This document shows positions 1 to 7,850 of a stretch of DNA of 56,686 nt, piece by piece. Below the pieces are notes generated by a model. That model was given only the letters and a program-made list of their open reading frames with translations, did not search any database and was not told the DNA's origin. Within the stretch, counting starts at the first letter, position 1; each line of letters starts with the position of its first letter. The position numbers and the translations under genes were made by a program. This DNA is from Bacillota bacterium (GTDB lineage: Bacteria > Bacillota > Clostridia > Lachnospirales > Lachnospiraceae): assembly GCA_023460575.1 (NCBI GenBank), contig JAEWPQ010000253.1, positions 1-56,686 of the forward strand, in the 5' to 3' direction.

Positions 1-2
1 GT

Positions 3-296
3 GCTGACCGGTGGCAGACATTTGTACTTGTGATAAAGGAAATGAAAAATGATATCTATTTTATCCTTATAACCGGTTTTGGACGCTCCATCAGTGAAGT
101 TGGTGCTGTGATGATAGTAGGCGGTAATATAAAGTATAAGACAAGGACAATGACAACTGCAATATCATTAATGAGAAATAAAGGCGATTTTGGCGAAGCA
201 ATTACTTTGGGTTTTGTTCTGCTTATAATTTCTTTTATCATCCAATGTTTTGTAGATTTTCTCAGAAGGTACGAAGAGAATGTTGAAAATAATTAA
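3..296 (+). CDS. tupB: tungstate ABC transporter permease, C-terminal part (TupB-like)
   Basis: This is the C-terminal part of an inner-membrane permease that, with TupC and an off-window binding protein, imports tungstate (or molybdate). The reading frame is open to the left edge of the window, so the gene is truncated by the window and not by mutation. The visible part has the permease EAA-type loop (GFGRSISEVGAVMIVGGNI) followed by the conserved MTTAI stretch and a final hydrophobic helix (about LGFVLLIISFII). That combination is typical of TupB and WtpB/ModB permeases. The end overlaps tupC by 17 bases, so translation is probably coupled. The downstream tungsten aldehyde oxidoreductase favours tungstate as substrate, but specificity cannot be read from the permease itself. 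Confidence 0.88.
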   Translation, partial: ADRWQTFVLVIKEMKNDIYFILITGFGRSISEVGAVMIVGGNIKYKTRTMTTAISLMRNKGDFGEAITLGFVLLIISFIIQCFVDFLRRYEENVENN

Positions 297-966
297 GCTG
301 GAAAAAAAAATAGGTGACTTTCAGTTAAGTGTTAAAGATTTATGTCTGGAAGAGAGAAAAATTCATGGTATCATAGGAAATAATGGAAGCGGCAAGTCTA
401 CACTGATTAAGCTGATGACGGGGCTGTTAAAGCCCGATACGGGAGTTATGGATTTTGGTACATTAACGAAGCGGGATATTGTGATTACAGCGCCAAGACC
501 CTATATGCTTCATGATACGGTATATAATAATCTCACATATCCATTAAAGATAAGGAAGCAGGTTATTAAGAAAGAAACAATCATGGAATGGATAGACAGG
601 TGCGGGCTTTCCGGCAAAGAGAAACAATATGCCCCAAGCCTCTCAAGCGGAGAACGCCAGAAGCTTTCATTAGCAAGAGCATTGATCTTTGAACCAGAAG
701 TAATTTTTATCGATGAAACCATGGCCAATATGGATCCGGACAGTGTTGTACTGTTTGAGCAGATAATTTCTGAAATTCAGTTAAAAAAACCGGCTACATG
801 GATCATTGTAAGCCATCAGCTGACACATATTTATAAGCTTTGTCAATGCATACACTTTATGGACGCAGGAAGTATTCTCACATCAGGAACTCCGGATGAG
901 ATTTTACTTAATTCTGATAATCCTGTTATCAGACAATATCTGTCAAAATACACGATTGGAAACTGA
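280..966 (+). CDS. tupC: tungstate ABC transporter ATP-binding protein (TupC-like)
   Basis: This cytoplasmic ATPase subunit powers the TupB permease. At 228 residues it is a compact single nucleotide-binding domain. Walker A is GNNGSGKST (about residues 33-41), the ABC signature is LSSGERQ (121-127), Walker B is VIFIDE (141-146) and a switch histidine lies in the SHQLTH segment (about 180). It starts inside the end of tupB, with an AGAAGG-like site about a dozen bases upstream. It is followed 22 bases later by moeA, so metal uptake and cofactor metallation are probably co-transcribed. It lacks the C-terminal regulatory domain seen in ModC, which fits TupC better. Choosing tungstate over molybdate is an inference from context. 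Confidence 0.88.
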   Translation: MLKIIKLEKKIGDFQLSVKDLCLEERKIHGIIGNNGSGKSTLIKLMTGLLKPDTGVMDFGTLTKRDIVITAPRPYMLHDTVYNNLTYPLKIRKQVIKKETIMEWIDRCGLSGKEKQYAPSLSSGERQKLSLARALIFEPEVIFIDETMANMDPDSVVLFEQIISEIQLKKPATWIIVSHQLTHIYKLCQCIHFMDAGSILTSGTPDEILLNSDNPVIRQYLSKYTIGN

Positions 967-988
967 ATCAGGAAAGGCAATAATAAGA

Positions 989-2218
989 ATGAAATTATTA
1001 AAGGTAGATACCATAGCTTCAGCAAGAGATAAGACAGTAAACATCATGCAGAATAAGCTGCTTAAAACAGAATGCAGAAAATTACTTGAATCCCAGGGAT
1101 ATATATTAGCTAGCGACATTATTTCCAGGGAACCAGTACCGGCCTTTCACCGATCTGTGGTAGACGGATATGCTGTTATATCCGGTGATACCGCCGGATC
1201 ATCGGAGAATCTGCCGGTTTTTTTGGAATGTGTGGATGAAATTAACATGGGTTCTCCAGCCCTGAAAGAGATACATGCCGGGGAATGTGTTTATGTGCCC
1301 ACCGGCGGAATGATTCCGCCTGGAGCAGATGCAGTGGTAATGGTTGAATACTGTGAAGCCTTTGACAGCAGTCATATTGCCGTTTACAGTCCGGTTTCCC
1401 ATGGAAAAAATGTGGTTCTGGCTGGTGAAGACATAGAGCAGGGTGAAATAGTTATAAAGAAAGGAACCAGGATCCGACCGCAGGAAATCGGAGCTATGGC
1501 AAGCCTGGGTATTACAGAGGTCGTAGTTTTTAAACCATGGGAAATTACCATTATATCCACAGGGGATGAGCTGGTTCCCCCTCATACCGCACCGTCTCCG
1601 GGGGAAATAAGAGATATTAATTCCTATTCACTTTGTGCCCAGGCACAAAAACACGGCCTTACAGTACTGAATACAGTGGTACAAAAGGATGACGAACAGA
1701 AGTTAAAAGAAGCCGTGAAACAGGCAATGCAGGTGAGTGATTTGGTTGTCATATCAGGCGGCAGTTCCCAGGGGAAAAAGGATGCAACCAATGATATTAT
1801 TGACGAAGTGGCAAGTGAGGGTTCATTCATTCATGGATTAGCATTAAAACCGGGAAAGCCAACTATTGTAGGATATGATGAAAGCAGCCGTACACTTTTG
1901 GCAGGACTTCCTGGACATCCGGTAGCGGCCATGCTTGTTTTTGAACTGTTGGTTATATGGGTTTGGAAGTATTTGACAGACCAGCCTGCAGACAGCTCTT
2001 TATTTGCCCGCATCACATCAAATCTGGCAGGAGCGCCTGGAAAAATGACCTGCCAGCTTGTTAAGCTGATCAGGCAGGAAAATGTAATTCATGCAGAACC
2101 TGTTCTGGGAAAGTCGGGCCTTATTACCACTATGACAAGAGCTGATGGCTATATTTTAATTGATGAGAATAAAGAAGGACTTAGAAAAGACGAAATTGTT
2201 GAAGTGTTTTATATATAA
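989..2218 (+). CDS. moeA: MoeA-type molybdopterin metal insertase
   Basis: MoeA inserts molybdenum or tungsten into adenylylated molybdopterin, the last step of Moco/Tuco synthesis. The 409-residue product has the full family layout: SVVDGYAV near residues 56-63, GGMIPPGADAVVMVE, the ISTGDEL and GEIRD motifs of the MogA-like domain, SGGSSQGKKD, and KPGKPT...GLPGHPV before the C-terminal beta-barrel. The start at 989 is preferred over an in-frame GTG at 896, because the latter lies inside tupC and 989 has AGGAAAGG 11 bases upstream. A second MoeA-like gene follows directly. Tungsten-using organisms often carry two MoeA paralogues, thought to separate Mo from W or to use different partners. Which metal this copy handles is not visible. 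Confidence 0.9.
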   Translation: MKLLKVDTIASARDKTVNIMQNKLLKTECRKLLESQGYILASDIISREPVPAFHRSVVDGYAVISGDTAGSSENLPVFLECVDEINMGSPALKEIHAGECVYVPTGGMIPPGADAVVMVEYCEAFDSSHIAVYSPVSHGKNVVLAGEDIEQGEIVIKKGTRIRPQEIGAMASLGITEVVVFKPWEITIISTGDELVPPHTAPSPGEIRDINSYSLCAQAQKHGLTVLNTVVQKDDEQKLKEAVKQAMQVSDLVVISGGSSQGKKDATNDIIDEVASEGSFIHGLALKPGKPTIVGYDESSRTLLAGLPGHPVAAMLVFELLVIWVWKYLTDQPADSSLFARITSNLAGAPGKMTCQLVKLIRQENVIHAEPVLGKSGLITTMTRADGYILIDENKEGLRKDEIVEVFYI

Positions 2219-2268
2219 AATCACATGAAAATTACGACTTCCGGAAAAAACAGAAAGGCATATAAGCT

Positions 2269-4191
2269 ATGGCAAACAGAAATCTCTATTTAAATAATAC
2301 ACCTGTAAATGAAGCGCTGGACATTTATAAAAAAGCGCTGAAAGATATAGTAAAAATGCAATATGAGGAAATTCCGGTAGAAAAAAGTCTGGGCCGGATA
2401 ACAAAAGAGGCTGTTTATGCAAGGTGCTCGTCACCTCTTTTTAACGCTGCAGCCATGGATGGGATAGCGGTAATAACAGAAAAAACAAAGGGCGCCTCAG
2501 AAAGGACGCCTCTTATTTTAGAAAAGAATAAGGATTTTATTGTGGTTGATACCGGAGATCCGGTTAATTATCCTTATGACGCAGTAATCATGGCAGAGGA
2601 CGTAATTGAAATTGACGAAAGGACTGTTAAAATTCTGGAGGCAGCAACAGCCTGGCAGCATATCAGACCCATTGGCGAAGATATCGTATCCGGAGAGATG
2701 CTGCTACCCAGCATGCACAAAATACGACCGATTGACATAGGCGTATTATTTTCCGGCGGAATTATTAAAATCATGGTAGTGAAGCAGCCCAAAGCAGCAA
2801 TATTTCCTACCGGAACTGAAATTATAGAACCAACCAAAACGCCGGAAGCAGGAGAAATTATTGAATCAAATTCCAGAATGTTTGAGGCAATGGTAACCTC
2901 GTATGGAGGATTAGCAGACCGTTTTCCGCCTACCCCGGATGACTACAATAAAATAAAAGCGGCAGTTTCAGAAGCTCTGGACAGCTACGATATGGTAATA
3001 ATCAATGCTGGTTCCAGTGCGGGGACAGAAGATTATACCGTGCATATTTTAAGGGAACTGGGAGAAGTTTTCGTGCATGGGGTTGCAATTAAGCCCGGAA
3101 AACCGGTGATACTGGCTGTTGTAAAAGGAAAACCGGTGATCGGTCTTCCTGGTTATCCGGTCTCTGCCTATATTGATTTTGAAAATTTTGTAAAGCCGGT
3201 ACTGGCATTGCTAACAGGAGAAACCTACGGTGATAATAATGTGGCAGAGGCAGTATTGTCAAAGAGAATGATATCTTCTCTAAAGCATAAAGAATACGTA
3301 AGGGTAAAGGTGGGACTGGTAGGTGATAAACTGGTAGCTTCTCCCCTTGCCAGAGGGGCAGGCGCAGCCATGAGTCTTGTGCGTGCCGACGGTTTCTGTG
3401 TGATTGAACAGAATTGTGAAGGAATCGAAGCCGGAGAAACGGTCAGAGTTGAATTGTACAGAAGCCTGCAGGAAATAAGACATACGGTTGTCTGCATTGG
3501 CAGTCATGACCTGCTTCTTGATCTGGCTGCAGATCTGATGGCGTTACATTATCCGGGTGTATATCTGTCCAGTACTCATATTGGGAGTATGGGGGGATTA
3601 ATGGCACTCAAAAGAGGAGAAGCTCATATCGTACCTGTCCATCTTCTGGATGAAGCCTCTGGTAAATATAATATACCTTATATAAAAAGAATGTTTGAAG
3701 AACCCATGGCGCTGATCAAAGGGGTTAAACGCATTCAGGGACTCATTGTGCAAAAAGGAAATCCTTTGAACATGAAAGGAATAGCAGACTTAAAACAATG
3801 CCGGTTCGTGAACCGTCAAAGAGGTGCCGGAACAAGAGTATTATTTGATTATAAGCTGAAGCAGGCTGGCATGGACGCTTCTGAGATTACTGGCTACGAC
3901 AGAGAGGCAGCCACCCATATGGCTGTGGCGGCTCTTGTTGCCGGGGGCAGTGCAGATGCAGCCATGGGGATATTCTCGGCAGCAAAGGCGATGCAGCTGG
4001 ATTTCATAGAAGTCGGACAGGAGGAATATGATTTCGCTGTTCCGGTAAAATATCTGAAACTTCCTGAAATCAAAGCATTTATTGAAGTATTAAAGAGTAG
4101 TGAGCTTCATACACGTTTGGCAAATGCCGGAGGATACCAGTATGAAGAGGCGGGAAACATATGCTATATAGATGAAGAATTTCAAGAATAA
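2269..4191 (+). CDS. MoeA-like protein fused to a periplasmic-binding-protein-like domain
   Basis: This 640-residue two-part protein has an N-terminal MoeA-like half (about residues 1-400). It carries AAAMDGIAV, PYDAVIMAED, FPTGTEI, GEIIESNS, NAGSSAGTEDYT, KPGKPVILAV and GLPGYPVSAYIDFE. From about residue 404 a second domain resembles a type 2 substrate-binding fold, with GSHDLLLDL, STHIGSMGGLMAL, the GTR segment (RQRGAGTRVLFDY) and EAATHMAVAALVAGG. There is no signal peptide, so this binding-like domain is cytoplasmic. It could sense molybdate, tungstate or the pterin, or assist insertion. The architecture is known from databases as a molybdopterin biosynthesis protein but its specific role is unresolved. 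It sits 50 bases after moeA and 12 bases before the MOSC gene in the same operon. Confidence 0.87.
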   Translation: MANRNLYLNNTPVNEALDIYKKALKDIVKMQYEEIPVEKSLGRITKEAVYARCSSPLFNAAAMDGIAVITEKTKGASERTPLILEKNKDFIVVDTGDPVNYPYDAVIMAEDVIEIDERTVKILEAATAWQHIRPIGEDIVSGEMLLPSMHKIRPIDIGVLFSGGIIKIMVVKQPKAAIFPTGTEIIEPTKTPEAGEIIESNSRMFEAMVTSYGGLADRFPPTPDDYNKIKAAVSEALDSYDMVIINAGSSAGTEDYTVHILRELGEVFVHGVAIKPGKPVILAVVKGKPVIGLPGYPVSAYIDFENFVKPVLALLTGETYGDNNVAEAVLSKRMISSLKHKEYVRVKVGLVGDKLVASPLARGAGAAMSLVRADGFCVIEQNCEGIEAGETVRVELYRSLQEIRHTVVCIGSHDLLLDLAADLMALHYPGVYLSSTHIGSMGGLMALKRGEAHIVPVHLLDEASGKYNIPYIKRMFEEPMALIKGVKRIQGLIVQKGNPLNMKGIADLKQCRFVNRQRGAGTRVLFDYKLKQAGMDASEITGYDREAATHMAVAALVAGGSADAAMGIFSAAKAMQLDFIEVGQEEYDFAVPVKYLKLPEIKAFIEVLKSSELHTRLANAGGYQYEEAGNICYIDEEFQE

Positions 4192-4203
4192 CGGGGTATA
4201 AAA

Positions 4204-4644
4204 TTGCAGTCAGGATATGTAGAATCACTTCAGATACAAAGAAAAAAAGGTCAGCCATTTGAATGCGTAACTTTGGTAGAGCTTGAAGCGGGTAAAGGAA
4301 TTGTTGGGGATTGCCATGCTTTAGGAGGAGAGAAACAGATAGCTCTTATTTCGTCAAAATCAAAGCAGTGGATTAGAAAACAGGAAAAAGAAGGTTTGTG
4401 TTTCCGGAAATTTCAGGAAAATATTGTGACCCAGGGGATCGATTATACCCGTCTGAATGAAGGAGATATTCTATTTACAGATCATGCAGCCATAGAAATA
4501 GGGCCATATACCAAACGCTGCTTTCCTGAATGCATACTGAGACAGACGGATCGCCCCTGTGTATTGACTTCTGGTACGTGCTTCGGAAAAGTCAAAAAGT
4601 CGGGGAAAATACAAACTGGTGAGCAAATCAGGCAGACAGATTAA
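4204..4644 (+). CDS. MOSC domain protein
   Basis: This 146-residue stand-alone MOSC (Moco sulfurase C-terminal) domain is of the small bacterial type. Such proteins are thought to bind or carry a sulfurated Mo/W cofactor species or persulfide. Supporting features are the opening strand after GYVESLQI, the VGDCHALGGEKQIALIS core, the FQENIVTQG motif and the conserved cysteine region RCFPECILRQTDRPC near residues 100-115. The start is a TTG at 4204, just after the preceding stop, with a weak GGGG-type site. A later ATG would delete the first conserved strand. It closes the first part of the operon; the next gene has its own leader. The biochemical role of single-domain MOSC proteins is mostly inferred. 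Confidence 0.85.
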   Translation: MQSGYVESLQIQRKKGQPFECVTLVELEAGKGIVGDCHALGGEKQIALISSKSKQWIRKQEKEGLCFRKFQENIVTQGIDYTRLNEGDILFTDHAAIEIGPYTKRCFPECILRQTDRPCVLTSGTCFGKVKKSGKIQTGEQIRQTD

Positions 4645-4726
4645 AAGACACACAAAGGAAATAATTTACAAAAAAACTATTTATAAACGAATAAATTTGT
4701 TAAAAAAGCAACAAATAAAAAACTAA

Positions 4727-4755
4727 TTGCATTTTTATGTCGAATAATGTACAAT
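4727..4755 (+). promoter_or_regulatory. candidate promoter of the aldehyde oxidoreductase transcript
   Basis: A TACAAT -10 box (4750-4755) lies 17 bases after a weak TTGCAT -35 (4727-4732) in an AT-rich gap. Transcription would start near 4762, exactly at the first stem of the candidate riboswitch. The -35 match is only partial, so the call depends on this spacing. Confidence 0.5.
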
Positions 4756-4761
4756 AAATTT

Positions 4762-4847
4762 AAGGATCCGAGTTTTGTCTTGAGCAGATAAAACCTATGG
4801 GTACTAACCTAAGAATTAGTGCCTCCCGCGTTTGGAAAGGACTCCTT
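4762..4847 (+). ncRNA. Moco/Tuco riboswitch candidate
   Basis: The leader of the tungsten oxidoreductase gene has features of the Moco RNA family. A closing stem pairs AAGGA (4762-4766) with TCCTT (4843-4847). An 8-bp hairpin pairs TTTTGTCT (4773-4780) with AGATAAAA (4786-4793), and a second 8-bp hairpin pairs GGTACTAA (4800-4807) with TTAGTGCC (4816-4823). After these come GCCTCCCG and GGAAAGGA, which match the conserved 3' segment of the family as I remember it. Compact Moco RNAs lacking the extra stem have been proposed to sense the tungsten cofactor, which fits the AOR gene downstream. The RNA ends about 50 bases before the start codon. No clear terminator follows, so control at translation or through the GGAAAGG region is possible. 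Confidence 0.78.
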
Positions 4848-4898
4848 TTCTATTTCGTTACAGTTTACTTTTAAACAATGAAAGGAAAGGGTGTTATT

Positions 4899-6692
4899 AT
4901 GCAGACAGCGTACAATGGAAAGATAGCCCGAATTAATTTATCAACTGGAGAGATCAGGGTAGAAGAACTTAATATGGATCTGGCCAGAAAGTTTATCGGA
5001 GGCCGCGGTCTCGGAACCAAGATGCTATATGATGAAGGTATTGCAACAGTTGATCCTTTATCGGAAGACAACAAGTTAATTTATATAACAGGTGCCATGA
5101 CCGGAACCAAGACACCGACTTCCGGCCGCTATATGGTTGTAACCAAGTCACCGTTAACCGGTATGATTGCAAGTTCTAACTCCGGTGGTGTATGGGGAGC
5201 AAAGCTTAAATATGCAGGGTGGGATGCCATTATAGTGGAAGGAAAGGCAAAGACACCAGTTTATATCAATGTTGTAGATGATACGATAGAGATTCTGCCG
5301 GCAGATGAATATGTTGGCATGATGAGTGAAGAAATTGATGAGAAATTAAAAAAAGTACATGAAAAGTGTTCCGTTTTAAATATCGGACCAGCAGGCGAGA
5401 AATTATCCTTATTAGCCGCAATTATGAATGATAAAGACCGTGCAGCCGGAAGAAGCGGTGTCGGCGCAGTTATGGGGTCAAAGAATTTAAAAGCGATTAC
5501 GGCTACAGCAACAAAATCCTCCATTGAATCTTATGATCCGGAAGCTTTGCAGGAAGTGACAAAAGGATGTCTGAAGGCGATAAAAGAGAATGGGGTAACC
5601 GGAGGCGGTTTACCTACATACGGAACGGCAGTACTTGTTAACATTATTAATAATACAGGTGCATTTCCTACCAGAAACTGGCAGGAGTCCTATTATGAGG
5701 AAGCGGACGATACGTCCGGCGAAAGCTTAAAAGACCAGTATCTTGTAAAACAGAGTTTCTGCCACAGATGTCCCATTGGCTGCGGCCGTGTTATCAATGT
5801 TGAGGGTAAGGTTGCAGGCGGACCGGAATATGAACCATTATGGGCATATGGCGGAAACTGCGGAATTAATGATTTAAATGCGATTAACACAGCAAACTAT
5901 TGGTGTAATGAATATGGTTTAGATGCTATTTCTACCCCATGTACCATAGCAGCAGCCATGGAATTATATGAAAAAGGTCTGATTAAGGATGAAGAATGTG
6001 AAGGCGTACCCTTAAAGTGGGGCAATACTGAGGCAATCATAGAGTGGACAAAACGTATGGGCGAGGGAGAAATACCGTTAGCGAAGCTGATGGCTCAGGG
6101 TTCTTACCGCTTATGCGAGTATTATGGACATCCTGAACTTTCCATGAGTGTTAAGAAGCAGGAGATGCCTGCATATGATGCTCGTGCCATTCAGGGAATT
6201 GGTATCACCTATGCGACAAGTAACCGGGGAGGCTGCCATGTCAGAGGTTATTTAATCTCACCGGAGATTCTCGGTTTACCGCAACAGTTAGACCGTACTG
6301 AGATTGAAGGCAAGGCAATGTGGACAAAGATTTTCCAGGATCTTACCGCTGTAATCGACTCTATGGGACTTTGCTTATTTACCTCATTTGCTTTGGGAGC
6401 GCCTGAATATGCTGCCATGTTAAATGCCGGTACAGGAACCAATTATACAGCTGAGGAACTTTTAACAGTAGGAGAGCGGATCTATAATATTGAACGGTTG
6501 TTTAACAAAGCTGCGGGTATGAAGCCTGAAGATGACAGACTTCCAAAACGTCTGACAGAGGAGCCGATTCCGAATGGCCCATCCAAAGGACAGGTAAGCC
6601 AGCTTAAAATTACATTACCGGAATATTATAAAGTACGTGGTTGGGAAAATGCATTTCCTACTGAGGAAACATTAGCACGTCTGGGCTTATAG
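4899..6692 (+). CDS. aor: tungsten-dependent aldehyde:ferredoxin oxidoreductase
   Basis: This cytoplasmic enzyme oxidises aldehydes to carboxylic acids (reversibly) using a tungsten bis-pterin cofactor, and passes electrons to ferredoxin. From ATG 4899 the product has 597 residues, a normal family length. The [4Fe-4S] ligands are C288, C291, C295 (SFCHRCPIGC) and C492 (MGLCLF), nearly identical in spacing to Pyrococcus furiosus AOR (288/291/295/494). The N-terminus (YNGKIARINLSTGEI) and the GGRGLG and SNSGGVWGAKLKYAGWD segments are typical of domain 1. An upstream in-frame ATG at 4878 is rejected because AAAGGAAAGGG lies between the two and is correctly spaced for 4899. The gene follows the candidate Tuco riboswitch. 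The physiological aldehyde is unknown. Confidence 0.93.
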   Translation: MQTAYNGKIARINLSTGEIRVEELNMDLARKFIGGRGLGTKMLYDEGIATVDPLSEDNKLIYITGAMTGTKTPTSGRYMVVTKSPLTGMIASSNSGGVWGAKLKYAGWDAIIVEGKAKTPVYINVVDDTIEILPADEYVGMMSEEIDEKLKKVHEKCSVLNIGPAGEKLSLLAAIMNDKDRAAGRSGVGAVMGSKNLKAITATATKSSIESYDPEALQEVTKGCLKAIKENGVTGGGLPTYGTAVLVNIINNTGAFPTRNWQESYYEEADDTSGESLKDQYLVKQSFCHRCPIGCGRVINVEGKVAGGPEYEPLWAYGGNCGINDLNAINTANYWCNEYGLDAISTPCTIAAAMELYEKGLIKDEECEGVPLKWGNTEAIIEWTKRMGEGEIPLAKLMAQGSYRLCEYYGHPELSMSVKKQEMPAYDARAIQGIGITYATSNRGGCHVRGYLISPEILGLPQQLDRTEIEGKAMWTKIFQDLTAVIDSMGLCLFTSFALGAPEYAAMLNAGTGTNYTAEELLTVGERIYNIERLFNKAAGMKPEDDRLPKRLTEEPIPNGPSKGQVSQLKITLPEYYKVRGWENAFPTEETLARLGL

Positions 6693-6746
6693 TTTCCATA
6701 CCGGTAACAAAAAAGTAATATAGTCAGTCGTAACACTATTATATAC

Positions 6747-6794
6747 AGGAAGGATTTTAAGTGAAAGCGATGCTTCATTTATAAAATCCTTCCT
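6747..6794 (+). other. strong mRNA hairpin after the aldehyde oxidoreductase gene
   Basis: Perfect 13-base arms (6747-6759 and 6782-6794, AGGAAGGATTTTA and its complement) enclose a loop that can pair further (AGTGAA with TTCATT). The downstream bases are AT-rich but contain no U-run, so it is a poor intrinsic terminator. It more likely protects the 3' end of the abundant aor message or gives partial read-through into the moaD-thiF pair. Confidence 0.65.
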
Positions 6795-6855
6795 ATATTT
6801 ATATAATAAAGAATACGACAGTATAAAACACTGTAAATCAACAATGGAGGTTATG

Positions 6856-7077
6856 ATGATAGAAGTAAGATTATTTGCTACATTCCGTGAAGGCAGGCAA
6901 AAGATTACCTTCCTGGAGGCCGGTCAGTTTCAGACAGCTGCCCAGGTAATCGATTATTTTCACATACCTCATGAAGAGGTGGCAATCTGCTTAATTAATG
7001 GAAGACACTCCAGGTTAGACGCTTCTGTAAAAGATGAGGATGTTCTGGCCCTGTTTCCACCGGTAGGAGGAGGCTGA
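6856..7077 (+). CDS. MoaD/ThiS-like sulfur carrier protein
   Basis: This small beta-grasp ubiquitin-like protein (73 residues) ends in the diagnostic PPVGGG tail. Its terminal glycine is adenylylated and converted to a thiocarboxylate by an E1-like enzyme. In Moco/Tuco synthesis MoaD gives its sulfur to MoaE for the pterin dithiolene. The fold pattern is right: VRLFATFREG strand, helix with TAAQVIDYF, VAICLINGRH strand and DEDVLALFPPVGGG. The start at 6856 is chosen because GGAGG (6846-6850) is 5 bases upstream; the ATG at 6844 overlaps that site. The stop is two bases before the start of the E1 gene. No MoaE is present in the window, so a dedicated role in tungstopterin synthesis is inferred. 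A ThiS-type or AOR-specific role is possible. Confidence 0.82.
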   Translation: MIEVRLFATFREGRQKITFLEAGQFQTAAQVIDYFHIPHEEVAICLINGRHSRLDASVKDEDVLALFPPVGGG

Positions 7078-7079
7078 TT

Positions 7080-7796
7080 ATGAGATATGAACGTCAGATT
7101 TTAATGAAGGAAATTGGCGAAGAGGGACAGAATACATTAAAAAAATCAAAAGTCACAGTGATTGGTGCAGGAGGTCTTGCTTCACCGGTTCTGACTTATC
7201 TGGCATGTGCAGGAATCGGAACAATAACGCTGATTGATTATGATACAGTATCAGAATCCAACTTAAACAGGCAATTCCTTTACCATGAAAAAGATATGGG
7301 AATGAATAAAGCAGAGCTGGCAGGAAATGTCTTAAACAGCTTAAACTCTCAAATCACAATCAATCCTGTTTCTGAAAGGATAGATGAAGAGAATATTGGG
7401 AAGATAATCAAAGGTGCAGATGTAGTAATTGATTGTGTTGATAATGTAGAAACAAGATTAATTGTGAACAGGGAATGCATAAAACAGGATATTCCTTTGG
7501 TTGAAGGCGGCGTATACGGTTTTTATGGTTTTGTTATGTCAATAAAAAGGGATTTTCCATGTTTAGAATGTATTGGCTACGACAATACAAAGCTGAAACG
7601 GCCAGGTCCGGTACTGGGAGCAGTGGTTGGTGTGATCGGTTCCTTACAGGCGGTGGAATGCATTAAAATATTGCTGGGGTTAGATGATGTTCTTTATGGA
7701 AAGATGTTAAATTATGATGGCCTTTCAGTAAGCTTTGATTTGGTTGAACTGCAGAAGAATGATTTATGCGAAGTTCATGAATTGCTGAAAGATTAA
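7080..7796 (+). CDS. MoeB/ThiF/HesA-family E1-like adenylyltransferase
   Basis: This enzyme would adenylylate the C-terminal glycine of the adjacent MoaD-like protein using ATP. The 238-residue product has RYERQI at the start, the nucleotide loop GAGGLASPVLTYLACAG, DYDTVSESNLNRQFL, DCVDNVETR and the GPVLGAVVGVIGSLQAVECIK segment, all standard for MoeB and ThiF. One zinc-ligand pair is visible (CLEC). The second CxxC pair found near the C-terminus of MoeB is absent, so zinc binding may be lost or differ. It starts two bases after the carrier gene stop, indicating a tight pair. It has no rhodanese domain, so sulfur must come from a separate cysteine desulfurase. A strong terminator follows. Confidence 0.88.
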   Translation: MRYERQILMKEIGEEGQNTLKKSKVTVIGAGGLASPVLTYLACAGIGTITLIDYDTVSESNLNRQFLYHEKDMGMNKAELAGNVLNSLNSQITINPVSERIDEENIGKIIKGADVVIDCVDNVETRLIVNRECIKQDIPLVEGGVYGFYGFVMSIKRDFPCLECIGYDNTKLKRPGPVLGAVVGVIGSLQAVECIKILLGLDDVLYGKMLNYDGLSVSFDLVELQKNDLCEVHELLKD

Positions 7797-7810
7797 TGAT
7801 AATAATTATA

Positions 7811-7846
7811 TGGGCTCCAGTCATAATTGACTGAAGCCCATTTTTT
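7811..7846 (+). terminator. intrinsic terminator of the tungsten cofactor locus
   Basis: The arms TGGGCT-c-CAGTCA and TGACTG-a-AGCCCA form a 12-bp stem with a one-base mismatch and a TAAT loop, followed directly by six T. This ends the + strand operon, four bases before the stop codon of the convergent LiaF-like gene. Reading on the minus strand the trailing bases are only AT-rich, so it is weaker in that direction. Confidence 0.9.
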
Positions 7847-7850
7847 AACA

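Noticed and set aside
896..988. Longer moeA start (GTG at 896) giving a 440-residue protein
   Set aside because: The extension lies inside tupC in another frame and has no ribosome site or MoeA homology. ATG 989 has a good site.
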